Part shown: piece after piece, positions 8,901-17,947 of the stretch
Numbering within the stretch: position 1 is the stretch's first letter
Layout: each line of letters starts with the position of its first letter
Source: Cytophagales bacterium
GTDB lineage: Bacteria; Bacteroidota; Bacteroidia; Cytophagales; Cyclobacteriaceae
NCBI GenBank assembly: GCA_022360015.1
Contig: JAKSDQ010000089.1
Coordinates: 62,001 to 126,000, forward strand
Direction: 5' to 3'
DNA: 64,000 bases
The notes under the pieces: generated by a model
Seen by the model: the letters and a program-made list of their open reading frames with translations, nothing else
What the model was told of the DNA's origin: nothing
The model's database searches: none
Position numbers and translations under genes: made by a program

Positions 8901-8930
8901 AATCATGGTAAATTTTTTCTAATCATGGTA
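8901..8930 (-). promoter_or_regulatory. Direct-repeat operator, probably for the adjacent AraC-type regulator
   Basis: The ten bases AATCATGGTA occur at 8901-8910 and again at 8921-8930, exactly 20 bp apart, about two turns of helix. AraC-family proteins typically bind such direct repeats. The site lies between the stop of the AraC-type gene (8937) and the start of the receptor gene (8858). It could control the receptor alone or readthrough from the regulator gene. Confidence 0.6.
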
Positions 8931-8936
8931 GATTAT

Positions 8937-9737
8937 CTACCTGGTACCGGCGCGGTACTCCATCGGGGTAAGTGCTGTCAATGACTTGAAAAACTTAACG
9001 AAGTTGGAAACATCACTGAAGTTCAGCCTAAATGCAATCTCAGAGACGGTCAGGGTGGTGTGGGTAATCAGGTTTTTAGCTTCTATCAATATTCGCTCCT
9101 TGATGATGTCTATGGCTGATGATTGCGCCGCTGACCTGCATATGGCATTGAGGCGTTTGACGCTCAGGTTCATTTGCTCTGCATATTGGCTGGCTTGTCT
9201 CAGCTCAATAAAGTGGTCATTGACCAGCTTTTTAAACGCATAGAAATCCGCAATAATGGAAGGTTCAACACTTGTGTTTTTGTCGGCTAGCGCTAATGTT
9301 TTTAATAAGGTCAGGTTAAGGTAGGCCTGAAGGATTTTGTTGTCCCTCCAGGCTTTAAAATCGTCATAAAACTGTTCCAGCAGGGTGAAAAGGCCGGTTT
9401 GTTCGGGCAAATTAAATTGCACAGACATACTGAAAAGATTGTTCATTGTCTCAGTATATGTGGCCATGACTTCTTCCTTAAACAGTATTACAAACCCTTC
9501 CGGAATCTGTGAGAAATCCCAGCAGTGTACCTGTCCGGGTTTCAGGTAAAAACCTGTATACGGCTTCACCTCAAACTTTTGGTCATCGATGGTATGCATA
9601 CCTGATCCTTTAAACAGAAAAATCAGTTCGTGGTAACCGGCGTGTTTATGGGGTTTGGTTGGCTTGATTACGGGTTTCATGCGTGAAACCTTGATCAACA
9701 TGTCATCCTGGATTTTCTTCTTAAAATCTATTGCCAT
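8937..9737 (-). CDS. AraC-family transcriptional regulator
   Basis: This 266-residue protein has an N-terminal cupin-like sensor domain (KPHKHAGYHELIFLFKGSG, then FYLKPGQVHCWDF). Its C-terminal AraC DNA-binding domain spans about 165-262 (SQYAEQMNLSVKRLNAICR, then VSEIAFRLNFSDVSNFVKFFKSLT). The His-rich start of the cupin fits ligand or metal sensing. The gene lies upstream of the TonB receptor on the same strand, with the direct repeat 8901-8930 between them. Length and order are normal for the family. Confidence 0.9.
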   Translation of the reverse strand: MAIDFKKKIQDDMLIKVSRMKPVIKPTKPHKHAGYHELIFLFKGSGMHTIDDQKFEVKPYTGFYLKPGQVHCWDFSQIPEGFVILFKEEVMATYTETMNNLFSMSVQFNLPEQTGLFTLLEQFYDDFKAWRDNKILQAYLNLTLLKTLALADKNTSVEPSIIADFYAFKKLVNDHFIELRQASQYAEQMNLSVKRLNAICRSAAQSSAIDIIKERILIEAKNLITHTTLTVSEIAFRLNFSDVSNFVKFFKSLTALTPMEYRAGTR

Positions 9738-9855
9738 AGGTGTTTGCTAAAAAAGCGTTTGCCCAATTGGAAAGTTACTAAATAAGTAACGTGGATCTGG
9801 GGTAACAGTTTGTAATTTTCTTTTACGCCCTACTCTATTTTAGAAAACCTGAAGT

Positions 9856-9925
9856 TTAAAAACCACCAAGACACAAAGAGGCACAAAGCATTTTGTCGAA
9901 AACGTTATGCAACAACTGTTATGTG
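9856..9925. repeat. Interspersed palindromic element, copy 3 (half)
   Basis: One arm (CCACCAAGACACAAAGAGGC) and one end (TTTTGTCGAAAACGTTATGC) are present; the other half is missing. It ends a few bases from the stop codon of the protease-like gene at 9933. Confidence 0.8.
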
Positions 9926-9932
9926 ATGCACT

Positions 9933-10670
9933 TTATTTATGCATTGCGTCTGACTTAATCGCCTCCAGCAATTCCTCATCGGTCATGTAATACTTATCCA
10001 TGAAAGCCTGCTCCTTTTTAAAAAATTCAATGCAAGATGAATCTTTTCTGACAAAATAAGCATATTGGTATATCTGGCTCCCCAATCCGTGATAAAGTGG
10101 CATCAGGTCCGTTGTCCGTTCGTGAATGGCGCGGAATTTATCGTCTTTAAGGTATTTGAGTCCCCATTTACCAAACTTGAAGAGGTTAAGCCGGTGGTAG
10201 TAAACGACATGTCCCAGTTCATGCGCTAAAATGCCTACCTGGGCGTCAAATGGCAGGGAACGAAGCAGGATCGGTTCAAAAAAAGCCCCCTCCTTCCTGG
10301 TATCATTTAACAAAATACGGTATTGCCGATTCTTCCGTTGCCCAAACAGCGTCCATACATCCGGGGCGGACTCCATTGGCGCACCATCCTGGGTGAGTAT
10401 CATATCAATTTTCACATCTTTTAGCTGGGGATAAGCGGTGTAAGCAATCGCTGCCGCTACCTCAAACCCTTCCGGTAAGCCTTTATGGTCTCCAATAATG
10501 GCTTTTAAGCTATCCAGATTGTATGACCTGTTGGCAAGTGTGTCGGGAAAACAGTAAGGCTCGAAGTCAGGCCTCTTTTGTGCCGGATCTACACGTTGCA
10601 GCAATACGCCGGCGGCAACCAGCGAGGCGGTAGCGATTGCGATTAAAAGCACATAAATGAATGTTTTCAT
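9933..10670 (-). CDS. Zincin-like metalloprotease (M48-like), membrane-anchored or secreted
   Basis: This 245-residue protein has an N-terminal hydrophobic segment (about 4-23) that could be a signal anchor. The zinc-protease motif HELGH spans residues 150-154, so His150 and His154 would bind zinc and Glu151 would be catalytic. Glu184 in HERTTD is a likely third ligand. This is the gluzincin arrangement seen in M48-like peptidases. The substrate is unknown. The short C-terminal helical part carries no further recognisable domain. Upstream lies a perfect 15-bp palindrome (10688-10720), which may affect its expression. Confidence 0.7.
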   Translation of the reverse strand: MKTFIYVLLIAIATASLVAAGVLLQRVDPAQKRPDFEPYCFPDTLANRSYNLDSLKAIIGDHKGLPEGFEVAAAIAYTAYPQLKDVKIDMILTQDGAPMESAPDVWTLFGQRKNRQYRILLNDTRKEGAFFEPILLRSLPFDAQVGILAHELGHVVYYHRLNLFKFGKWGLKYLKDDKFRAIHERTTDLMPLYHGLGSQIYQYAYFVRKDSSCIEFFKKEQAFMDKYYMTDEELLEAIKSDAMHK

Positions 10671-10687
10671 AATTTGGAATTATGTGT

Positions 10688-10720
10688 AGTCATAGTATGA
10701 CTCCAAGTCATACTATGACT
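10688..10720. repeat. Short palindromic repeat, copy 1
   Basis: AGTCATAGTATGACT (10688-10702) and AGTCATACTATGACT (10706-10720) are perfect 15-bp inverted arms around CCA. It lies 18 bases upstream of the protease-like gene. Degenerate copies occur at about 11647-11676 and 40239-40250. Confidence 0.75.
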
Positions 10721-10872
10721 GGATTCAGAATTTATTGCTTTGGAGGAATAGTATGGGCGGAAGGGGTAAATGGAGTGTGTGAAATGTGTTCTTTGTATTC
10801 CGGAGGGGTTAAACATGGATGGATGAAGGTTACTGTTTTTGTCTAATGGCTTCTGACGGATAAAGATGTTTT

Positions 10873-11484
10873 TTACAAACGCCATGTAAGACTTTTTACA
10901 GTCACCCCGATAAAAGTAAATTGATGACCACTATTAAATTTTTGGGTAGAGCCACGAATACCCAGGATAACTGACCGGGTTATGGCAACATCCAGATTCA
11001 ACCCAAGTGTATATCCGATTTGCAATGGTTTGGACTCAACGAGTATATAATCGAAATTCACAATATTTCCACGGGCGTCTTTGGCAATGGAAAGGCCTAG
11101 GATGTGTCTTTCATGACTGTATCTAACGGTTGGTCCCACCGATGGATAGAAGGAGACCCTGCCAATATTCAAAAACAAATGATAGTCAGCTTCCAGGGAA
11201 ACACCATTAGATTTTTCATAAACTTCATACCCGGGGGCATATATAGTATTTTGTTGAATCAAAGTGCCAACCATGCGTACATCAAAGCCCGTGATCTTCG
11301 TCATTCTTTTTTGTACGTTAACCATTACCTGATGCCCCGGCATATCTCCGGTCCCGGCTGATACCCCTCCGTACCCGACACCCCAAATGGGGTCATTACC
11401 AATTCTTTCTGAAATAGACTGGCTAAAACAGAATTGATAGCCAGATACTATCGTTGTTAATAGTAGTAGTGATAGAAATTTCAT
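10873..11484 (-). CDS. Small outer-membrane beta-barrel-like protein
   Basis: Starting at the ATG at 11484, the product is 203 residues with a signal peptide (KFLSLLLLTTIVSGYQFCFSQ). The remainder is rich in alternating hydrophobic and aromatic stretches (VSFYPSVGPTVRYSHERH, LQIGYTLGLNLDVAITRSV) and ends with an aromatic residue. This resembles eight-stranded outer-membrane barrels. I do not recognise a specific family. An upstream ATG at 11601 is open in frame but would bury the signal peptide, so it was rejected. The gene is flanked by two copies of the short palindromic repeat. Confidence 0.6.
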   Translation of the reverse strand: MKFLSLLLLTTIVSGYQFCFSQSISERIGNDPIWGVGYGGVSAGTGDMPGHQVMVNVQKRMTKITGFDVRMVGTLIQQNTIYAPGYEVYEKSNGVSLEADYHLFLNIGRVSFYPSVGPTVRYSHERHILGLSIAKDARGNIVNFDYILVESKPLQIGYTLGLNLDVAITRSVILGIRGSTQKFNSGHQFTFIGVTVKSLTWRL

Positions 11485-11646
11485 AGCGGGCAATTTGGAC
11501 TCACAGCAATATAGGAACAATAATCGGGCTACGCAAATAATAGACCTCAGACAGTTAAGATAAACTCCAAAAACTTTGCATGAATATCCAGCTAAACCCA
11601 TACGGCTGCATCTTTGTTAAATTTACTTTTATATTCCACCGGTACC

Positions 11647-11676
11647 ATTGTATGACTTCGAGTCACACTATGACTG
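11647..11676. repeat. Short palindromic repeat, copy 2 (degenerate)
   Basis: TGTATGACT and AGTCACACTATGACT (11661-11675), separated by TCG, match the palindrome at 10688-10720 with mismatches. It lies upstream of the small barrel-like gene. Confidence 0.6.
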
Positions 11677-11702
11677 GTGATCTCGGGTGTTTCATCCAGC
11701 AG

Positions 11703-11882
11703 AAGTGTTGCACAACTTAAGACGGTGCTTGTATTTTTATTTTACAGACAAAAACCTCTGTGTCTCTTCGTGTCTTGGTGCCTCCGTGGTTAACCATTTT
11801 TCACCACGAAGGCACCAAGACACAAAGAGATACAAAGAGTTTTGTCGAAAACGTTGTGCCACAGCCACGAGACGCCTGCGCT
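11703..11882. repeat. Interspersed palindromic element, copy 4 (complete, reversed)
   Basis: This is a full copy in the opposite orientation to copy 1. It runs from the end GTGTTGCACAACTTAAG through arms TCGTGTCTTGGTGCC and GGCACCAAGACACAAAGAG to the end CGAAAACGTTGTGCCACAG, with an outer GACGCCTGCGCT. It lies in the gap 11602-11998, between the small barrel-like gene and the terminator of the lipoprotein gene. Confidence 0.9.
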
Positions 11883-11902
11883 ATTTGATTACCAGGAAAA
11901 AC

Positions 11903-11978
11903 AGAAGGGTGCCAAAAACACTGAGCCAAAATATATAGTCCCCGCCTTGATTGGCTCAGCGTTATGGGACACCCTTCT
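11903..11978 (-). terminator. Nested double-stem terminator of the lipoprotein gene
   Basis: On the minus strand the outer arms 11970-11978 / 11903-11911 (9 bp) and inner arms 11951-11959 / 11921-11929 (9 bp) are both perfect. A T-run follows (CTGTTTTTCC). It lies 20 bases past the stop codon at 11999. Two stacked stems separated by unpaired bases are unusual for a simple terminator. Confidence 0.65.
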
Positions 11979-11998
11979 TCCCTGAGGAATACTAAGAA

Positions 11999-12958
11999 TT
12001 ATTCTACGACGACATCTACCTCCTCTTGTATCGTTTCGTCAACGTCGATGGAAATAGCCTGGTCAACAACAGTAGGATCCAGTATAAAGTTGTAAAGCCT
12101 GTTTTTGGCAATTGTATCCATTTGTGCTGTTCCCTCGGCAATCACTGCGTCTAATTCATCAAGCAGTTTAACCGATATTCTAAGAGGTCTGGTACCACCC
12201 ATTGCACCTGACTCTGAGAATGGCATAGTGTGAAATATGGTGTTAATTCCGGGGGATGTTGTTAGATCAGCGGTAAACGTGAAAGTAAACTCATCACATA
12301 TGTCACCCGCCCATACCAAATCCAAATGAATCGCCCCAAGGCCGTCCTGGCACTCATCATTGATACTTACTTCTCCCTTTACCGCGTTGGAGGGTAAAGT
12401 GACGCCTTCAGGCATTTGTATCCTGAACTGCACGCTGACCCTATTCAGCACCGCATCGATGCTCATATTATCCTCAGCCGTGAATATTTTGGAAAAGGCA
12501 TAAAAATCATTCTTTAAATCGTCATTTATCTCGTAGATCACCGGCTGTGTTCCTGAAAGCGAGAAGAAAGTCTCGTATATAGGTTGGAATCTTGGTTGCT
12601 TGAGGCTATATGCCGCAATACCAATATAGTATTCCCTGTCCCTTTCTAATTCGATGGTATAATTATCCGGAAATTCATCTACGGGAAAAGATGTTATTAC
12701 CCTTTCCGTAATATCTCCGGGATTATCACTGATCACTTCAGGAAATGGCCCATAAACCACATCAATGAATTCAACAGTAGATGGTACTGCACTTGTCCTT
12801 TGATTGGCAGCATCGGATTGGTCTATTTTAAGTGATCCGAGAGAGACTTTGACCAATTCCTTATCAGATAAATCAGGGGTTTCCTCTTCTTCAGTAGAAC
12901 AGGAAAAAAATGCAAAATTCAATAGAAGTAAAAAAGCGAAGATGGTTATCTTTTTCAT
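11999..12958 (-). CDS. Lipoprotein of unknown function
   Basis: This 319-residue protein has a lipoprotein signal peptide with lipobox FFSC (Cys20), followed by an acidic stretch (STEEEETPDLSD). Such acids after the cysteine fit the surface-export signal described for Bacteroidota lipoproteins. The body has a beta-sheet-like composition (DNYTIELERDREYYIGIAAY, VSVQFRIQMPEG) but no family I recognise. The C-terminus is very acidic. A truncated copy of its 5' end lies about 170 bases upstream at 13127-13213. It ends at a strong nested terminator. Confidence 0.65.
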   Translation of the reverse strand: MKKITIFAFLLLLNFAFFSCSTEEEETPDLSDKELVKVSLGSLKIDQSDAANQRTSAVPSTVEFIDVVYGPFPEVISDNPGDITERVITSFPVDEFPDNYTIELERDREYYIGIAAYSLKQPRFQPIYETFFSLSGTQPVIYEINDDLKNDFYAFSKIFTAEDNMSIDAVLNRVSVQFRIQMPEGVTLPSNAVKGEVSINDECQDGLGAIHLDLVWAGDICDEFTFTFTADLTTSPGINTIFHTMPFSESGAMGGTRPLRISVKLLDELDAVIAEGTAQMDTIAKNRLYNFILDPTVVDQAISIDVDETIQEEVDVVVE

Positions 12959-13126
12959 AGCAATGTTAGATTTTGGTTAATTTTACTTGTTAAATAATTA
13001 ATTCAGAACTTTATAAGGCGGGTCAATTACCTATATATTATCTCTTATTCATTCTGAAATCACATGATTGGCTCCGGACATCATCTTTGTCTTAAAGCCG
13101 TAACTACCAATTTCTGGCTAAATAAA

Positions 13127-13213
13127 TCATGGAGTTGCTTCTCTACTGTTGAAAAGGGAAAGTACTTTAGAAGTTAAAAGAAGTAAAAAAGCAGCGGTTG
13201 TTGTCTTTTTCAT
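13127..13213 (-). pseudogene. Truncated duplicate of the lipoprotein signal-peptide region
   Basis: ATG at 13213 opens 28 codons (MKKTTTAAFLLLLTSKVL...) ending in TGA. The signal peptide and the bases just upstream of the start (GTTAGATT...GGTTAATTTT) closely resemble those of the intact lipoprotein gene at 12958. No body follows. It looks like the left-over 5' end of a tandem duplicate. A functional 28-residue peptide cannot be excluded. Confidence 0.55.
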
Positions 13214-13578
13214 AGTGGTGTTAGATTGGTTAATTTTTATACAATTCAATTCAGGACTGCTCAAGACAAGATGAATACCTGCTATCGTGATATTTAAGAT
13301 CAGTACCCTGCATCCGATCTAACGCTCAAAGCAATAGTCTGTTAAAATTGCTGATTGAAGCTTTCCATCTTCTTAAAAAAATCACATTCTTACTCTTAAA
13401 AGTAATATAAGTGATAAAAAAAACAAAGGATTTTATAGTTTTTTATTAAAAAAATCATATAATTTCTAAGCTAAAAAAAATAGAATTTACTGATTTCAAA
13501 GCTATTAGTACAACTGAAAGAAGCAGGGCTATGGTATTTTCTCTTCTTTAACCGGATATTATTAATGAACCTTAAACG
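13214..13578. other. AT-rich gap without a gene
   Basis: These 365 bases are strongly AT-rich, with several A and T runs near 13370-13500. Apart from the duplicated leader next to 13213, I see no open frame, hairpin or promoter box I would defend. Confidence 0.5.
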
Positions 13579-16029
13579 TTATTCGGCTTTCAAAGAATTT
13601 ACAGGATCTGCGATCGACGCTACGTATGTCCTGTAACCCACGGTTAAAAATGAAACAAATACCAGAATCAGGACTGGCATTAAGATGATATCAAGCGCCA
13701 TTCCAGTCTTGTAAGCGTAGTTATTCAACCAATCCCTGCCCCACAAGATAATCACCGGAATGGCCAATATGACCGCCACCAATAGCAGGACAAGATATTC
13801 CCCGGACAATAAAACCATCAGGTTATGCGTGCTGGCTCCAAAGACTTTTCTTATCCCAATCTCCCTGACCCTCAAAGTGGCCGAAAAGGAAACAAGTGCA
13901 AAAAGTCCTGAGCAGGCGATAAAGACCGCGAGGAGGGAAAATGCGGAAAACAATTTTCCAAACCGGAGTTCTGCCTGATATTGCCTGTTGAAATCCTCTT
14001 CCAGGAAAAAATAATGAAACGGGTCGTTGGGAAAAACCGTGTGGTAGGCACCCTCAATATGGGCAATGGTTTGCGGAATATCTGATAATTTTATTTTAAT
14101 GGAAAAATATTCACCCCAATTATTATTTAAAGCAACCAGAACCGGCGAATGAGCATCCCTGAGAGAATTCCAATGAACGTTTTTCACAACACCTGATACT
14201 TCTAACGTATCTCCCCAATTGTTCACCAGCTTTTCATGCAATGCTTCTTCTGCCCTACTAAACCCGAATGTTTTAAGGGCTTCTTCATTAATAATTCCCC
14301 ACCTGTCCGGATCAATCTCTTTTGAAAAAGGAACCAATGCCAGGAACTCCAAATCATAGGCATCCGTGAAGTCGGTATCTGCAATAATGATGTTTACGCC
14401 TTTATCGGCATCTCTAGGAGCACCTGACCTCCTGAAACCCTCGGTATAATAATACCCCCTACCCGGCACGGAGCTCGAGGCAGATACAGATGTAACAGCA
14501 TGATGGCTAGTCGCCTGGTTCTTAAAAGTCCGGTATTTGGAGCCTTCCCGCTCCCCTTTTTCCAATGTTTCTAAAAATACCCGGGGACCATTGAGCACCA
14601 GAATTTTTTCCATATCCACCCCTAAATCCTGTTCCTTCATGAAGGTGATCTGTTTGTATACAAGGTAGGTTCCTGAAATAAGCAGTACCGAGGACAAAAA
14701 TTGAAATACGATGAGGCCTTTGCGCAAACCAAATCCCCGGCCGTCGCTTGTCTTATTCGATTTGAGTACGCTCACTGGTTTGAAAGAAGACAAGACAAAT
14801 GCCGGATAGAGGCCAGAAAGCACAGCACCAAGGATGACAATCAATACAAACCAAATCCAAAATTCCGGACTCAATACCATACTGAATGTTATTTTTTTTC
14901 CAATAATTTTGTTGAGTAAAGGCAAGGTCAAAAAGGGAATGCCCAGGGATAGCAGGGCTGCTATGAAGTTGATCAGTAAAGACTCCAGGATAAATTGGCT
15001 TATCAACTGCTTTCGGCAGGCACCGATTGACTTACGAATACCCACCTCTCTTGCCCGGTGCATGACCCTCGCGGTAGAAAGGTTGATGTAATTCACCCAG
15101 GCCATAAGAAGAATGAAGACGGCCACGATGGAAAAAAATTGTACGTGTTGTATATCTCCATTATTGATAGCCGGCTCAGGGTTGTAATCAGACCTTAAAT
15201 GGATATCTGTAATCGGTTGAAATCCAATTTTCCATTTGAACACCATCGCATCAGACCCAGCTCCCGCGGAAGTGGCTACTAGCTCATTAAACTTTTTTCC
15301 AACCACCGCCAGATCTGCCTTTTTATCAACTGTAACATAAGTCACAAAGTCTACCAACCCCTAACCATTACTGTCGTTTTCCCTGTAAAACGTATGACTT
15401 TCAAGCAGGAAGGCCAATGGTAAAAGCATGTCGAATTGAAGATGACTATTAACAGGAAGTTTGTTTAATACACCGGTAACTACAAAATCCCCGCTGGTAA
15501 TACCCAAACTTACTTTGAGTCGTTTGCCTATGGGAAAGGTGTCGCCAAAATACTTATTGGCCATTTGTTCGGTGATCACCACACTATGTTTGTTTTGCAA
15601 TGCTGATTCGGGATCCCCATACTTCAACGGAAAGTTAAACATTTGCAGGAAATCACTGTCGGCAGACCAAACCTTATCCTCCTGATGGGTTTCGTTATTT
15701 TCAGTATTGGTGATAACAGGTTCAATTTCCCATGGACGGATCCGGACAAAGTCTATTATTTCAGGGATCATTTCCTTCCCTCTGGGGCCCAGGGCGTAAG
15801 TGGTATATACGCTTGGTTTGAGGTCTTCCCTGTTGGTGAATGTTTGTGTGATCCGGTAAGTATTTTCAGCATTTATATGAAATTTATCATAGCTCAATTC
15901 AAAATTGATATATTGGTAAATCAACAAGCAAACCCCCATTCCTAAGGCCAGGCCAAGCATATTAATCAGCGAGAAAACCTTGTTTCCGGAAAGGTTTCGA
16001 ACAGCAACTTTAAAATAATTACGGAACAT
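13579..16029 (-). pseudogene. MacB/FtsX-type ABC permease interrupted by one in-frame TAG
   Basis: Two open frames, 15361-16029 and 13579-15357, are in the same reading frame and separated by TAG at 15361-15363. Read through, they give about 816 residues, the usual length of these permeases. The first helix reads NKVFSLINMLGLALGMGVCLLIYQY, a MacB-like periplasmic domain follows, and two FtsX domains end with ADPVNSLKAE. At the stop the context is ENDSNG-stop-GLVDFVTYV. The intact paralogue at 29995 has a Trp-Asp-Gly-Phe motif at the equivalent place, so TGG to TAG is the simplest cause. The 592-residue part may still be made from an internal ATG. Confidence 0.85.
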
Positions 16030-16035
16030 AGCAGT

Positions 16036-16238
16036 ATGGTTATCATACTAAAACCATTTCCTTCGTACCGCTTGCTGCCATAGTCAGCGTTTACCTCATA
16101 CTGATAAGTTTGTGTCGCTTCATTAAAACCGATGACATTATAGATTTGATCGTTGAAAATAGTTCTGTAACCCCCTTCATTTTCATCTATAAGATTGGCC
16201 AGGTTAAAAATATCCAGCGATAATATTAATTTATGTTC
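16036..16238 (-). pseudogene. C-terminal remnant of a TonB-dependent receptor
   Basis: About 67 minus-strand codons read as the last strands of a TonB receptor (HKLILSLDIFNLANLIDEN, then FNDQIYNVIGFNEATQTYQYEVNADYGS). The frame is blocked upstream by TAG at 16239-16241. It has no normal end and runs into the start of the permease. The gap 16030-16437 holds nothing else I can defend. Confidence 0.6.
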
Positions 16239-16437
16239 CTAATGGCTTGCAGAATGAATAACAATTGATGATACTTACTCAATGCTACTATGCTTTCACA
16301 TTAACTATCTCAAGGTATTTTATCCCTGAAAGGTTAGCAAAAAATGAAAGTTGTTTTTTTGTTATAGTTTTGTGACTATAATCTTACCAATTGATCATAT
16401 GGATAAATAAGATTCTTTTCGGTCCGGTTGTAATAAA

Positions 16438-17925
16438 CTAATTCGGCGAAAGTGATGGGTTGCTATATAGAATCTTATCGTTTAATTCAAAATCATATAG
16501 TGTGAGTATCCTTAAATAGTAATAGGATTCCCAATAGTCCCGGATGGAAGAAATATAATCCCTTTTGGCTGTTTCTCTTTCTGATAAAGAAATATTAAGA
16601 TCAGTGATGCTTATTTCTCCATTTTGAAATCGCTTCAGGGCTATCTGGTAGCCATTTTCGGCCACTTTGTCTGCTTCTCTTACAGTTTCAAGCTGATCTT
16701 TCAGCAGGTTGAACTGTTCGACCTGCACCACAACCTCACGTTCAAAATCCAGTTTTTCACGCGCTACATCGTACAGTACTAGCTCCCGGCGCGACTCGGC
16801 CAGTTTTACTGCTGAGGCAGATTTTCCCCAATCCAGGATGGGAATATTCAGAGTAAGTCTCAGCGTTTGCTGCTTTTCGGTTTCCTGATAAACATCTGAC
16901 AAAGAAAATGCATTTTTGGATGTTCCATAACTTCCTCTCAGCGTAGTGCTAAGTCCGGTGTTGCGTTTGGCCCTGGTGAGGTCCCGGTCTGCTTCGATTA
17001 ACCGTCGCTCAAATTCCGGGCCCTCCTTCCTGTTTTCCAAGGTCTGCTGAAGTGCTAAATCCGGATCAATATAGAAAAGCGACATTTCAAGAGGAACAGT
17101 TAACGCTATTTGGGTATCCTGATTCATACCAATGTAGGATTTAAGTTCAAAGTCAGCGTTTTTTAAATCCATACTCGAGTTATTGAGTGCCTTTTTTGCA
17201 TTCAGGACGGATAGCTGAATTCTCGAAAAGTCATTTTCAGAGATTTTTCCAAGTTTTCTTTTTACCTCGGCGATTTTCAAATTGTCTTCACTATTCTTGA
17301 GGTTATTGGCGGCGAGGTTGTAATTGGTTTGAATCCTGAGATAGGAAAAGAATCTTCTTGCCGCGTAGAGTGACACACGTTCAACGGACTCAACATATTG
17401 TTTTTGCGCTTCTTCGTAAATCAACGGCTCAGTCATCCTGGACCATTTCCACCAGTTGTAGGCAAATAAGGGTTGCTCAAAGCCAATATAAAAAGGTGAG
17501 CCGGACCATTCTATTGTATTTTTATTATAGTCCTGCACCCGGTACAAAGACGATGCGCCGTAAATAGTGGTACCCGTCTGGGGAATAATTTGGGTTAGCG
17601 CCAAATCTGCGGTAGTCCTTAATTGTGATATTTGTCTGAATTCAATGCTGCCATCAGGTTGTGTAATCGGTTCATTGGAAACCTGATAGTTAGGAAGATC
17701 CCCTGAAAGTCGCAACTGTGGCCTGAAATTGGCTTGAAAATTTTTCCACCGCCAGTAGTTATTGACATTTCTGTTTTGATGGTTTTTGATGGACGGCGAT
17801 TGCTGAATAGCCATAGTTACCACATCTGACAATGTGAGTTTTACGACGTTTGCGGTATTCTGTGCATGGCTTTCTGGGTGTAGTAATAAGAGTGTGGTGA
17901 TCAGAAAAATGATATTATTTATCAT
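16438..17925 (-). CDS. TolC-family outer-membrane efflux protein
   Basis: This 495-residue protein has a signal peptide ending at SHAQN and two repeated long helical regions typical of TolC-type channels (VTMAIQQSPSIKNHQNRN; the second half includes GYQIALKRFQNGEISITDLN). Such proteins form the outer-membrane exit duct of tripartite exporters. The HlyD-type adaptor gene lies 22 bases upstream on the same strand, so the two form an operon. The broken permease at 13579 lies downstream and may have been its inner-membrane partner. No ABC ATPase gene is present in the window. Confidence 0.85.
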   Translation of the reverse strand: MINNIIFLITTLLLLHPESHAQNTANVVKLTLSDVVTMAIQQSPSIKNHQNRNVNNYWRWKNFQANFRPQLRLSGDLPNYQVSNEPITQPDGSIEFRQISQLRTTADLALTQIIPQTGTTIYGASSLYRVQDYNKNTIEWSGSPFYIGFEQPLFAYNWWKWSRMTEPLIYEEAQKQYVESVERVSLYAARRFFSYLRIQTNYNLAANNLKNSEDNLKIAEVKRKLGKISENDFSRIQLSVLNAKKALNNSSMDLKNADFELKSYIGMNQDTQIALTVPLEMSLFYIDPDLALQQTLENRKEGPEFERRLIEADRDLTRAKRNTGLSTTLRGSYGTSKNAFSLSDVYQETEKQQTLRLTLNIPILDWGKSASAVKLAESRRELVLYDVAREKLDFEREVVVQVEQFNLLKDQLETVREADKVAENGYQIALKRFQNGEISITDLNISLSERETAKRDYISSIRDYWESYYYLRILTLYDFELNDKILYSNPSLSPN

Positions 17926-17947
17926 GAAGCACAGTAAGATTTTTAGT

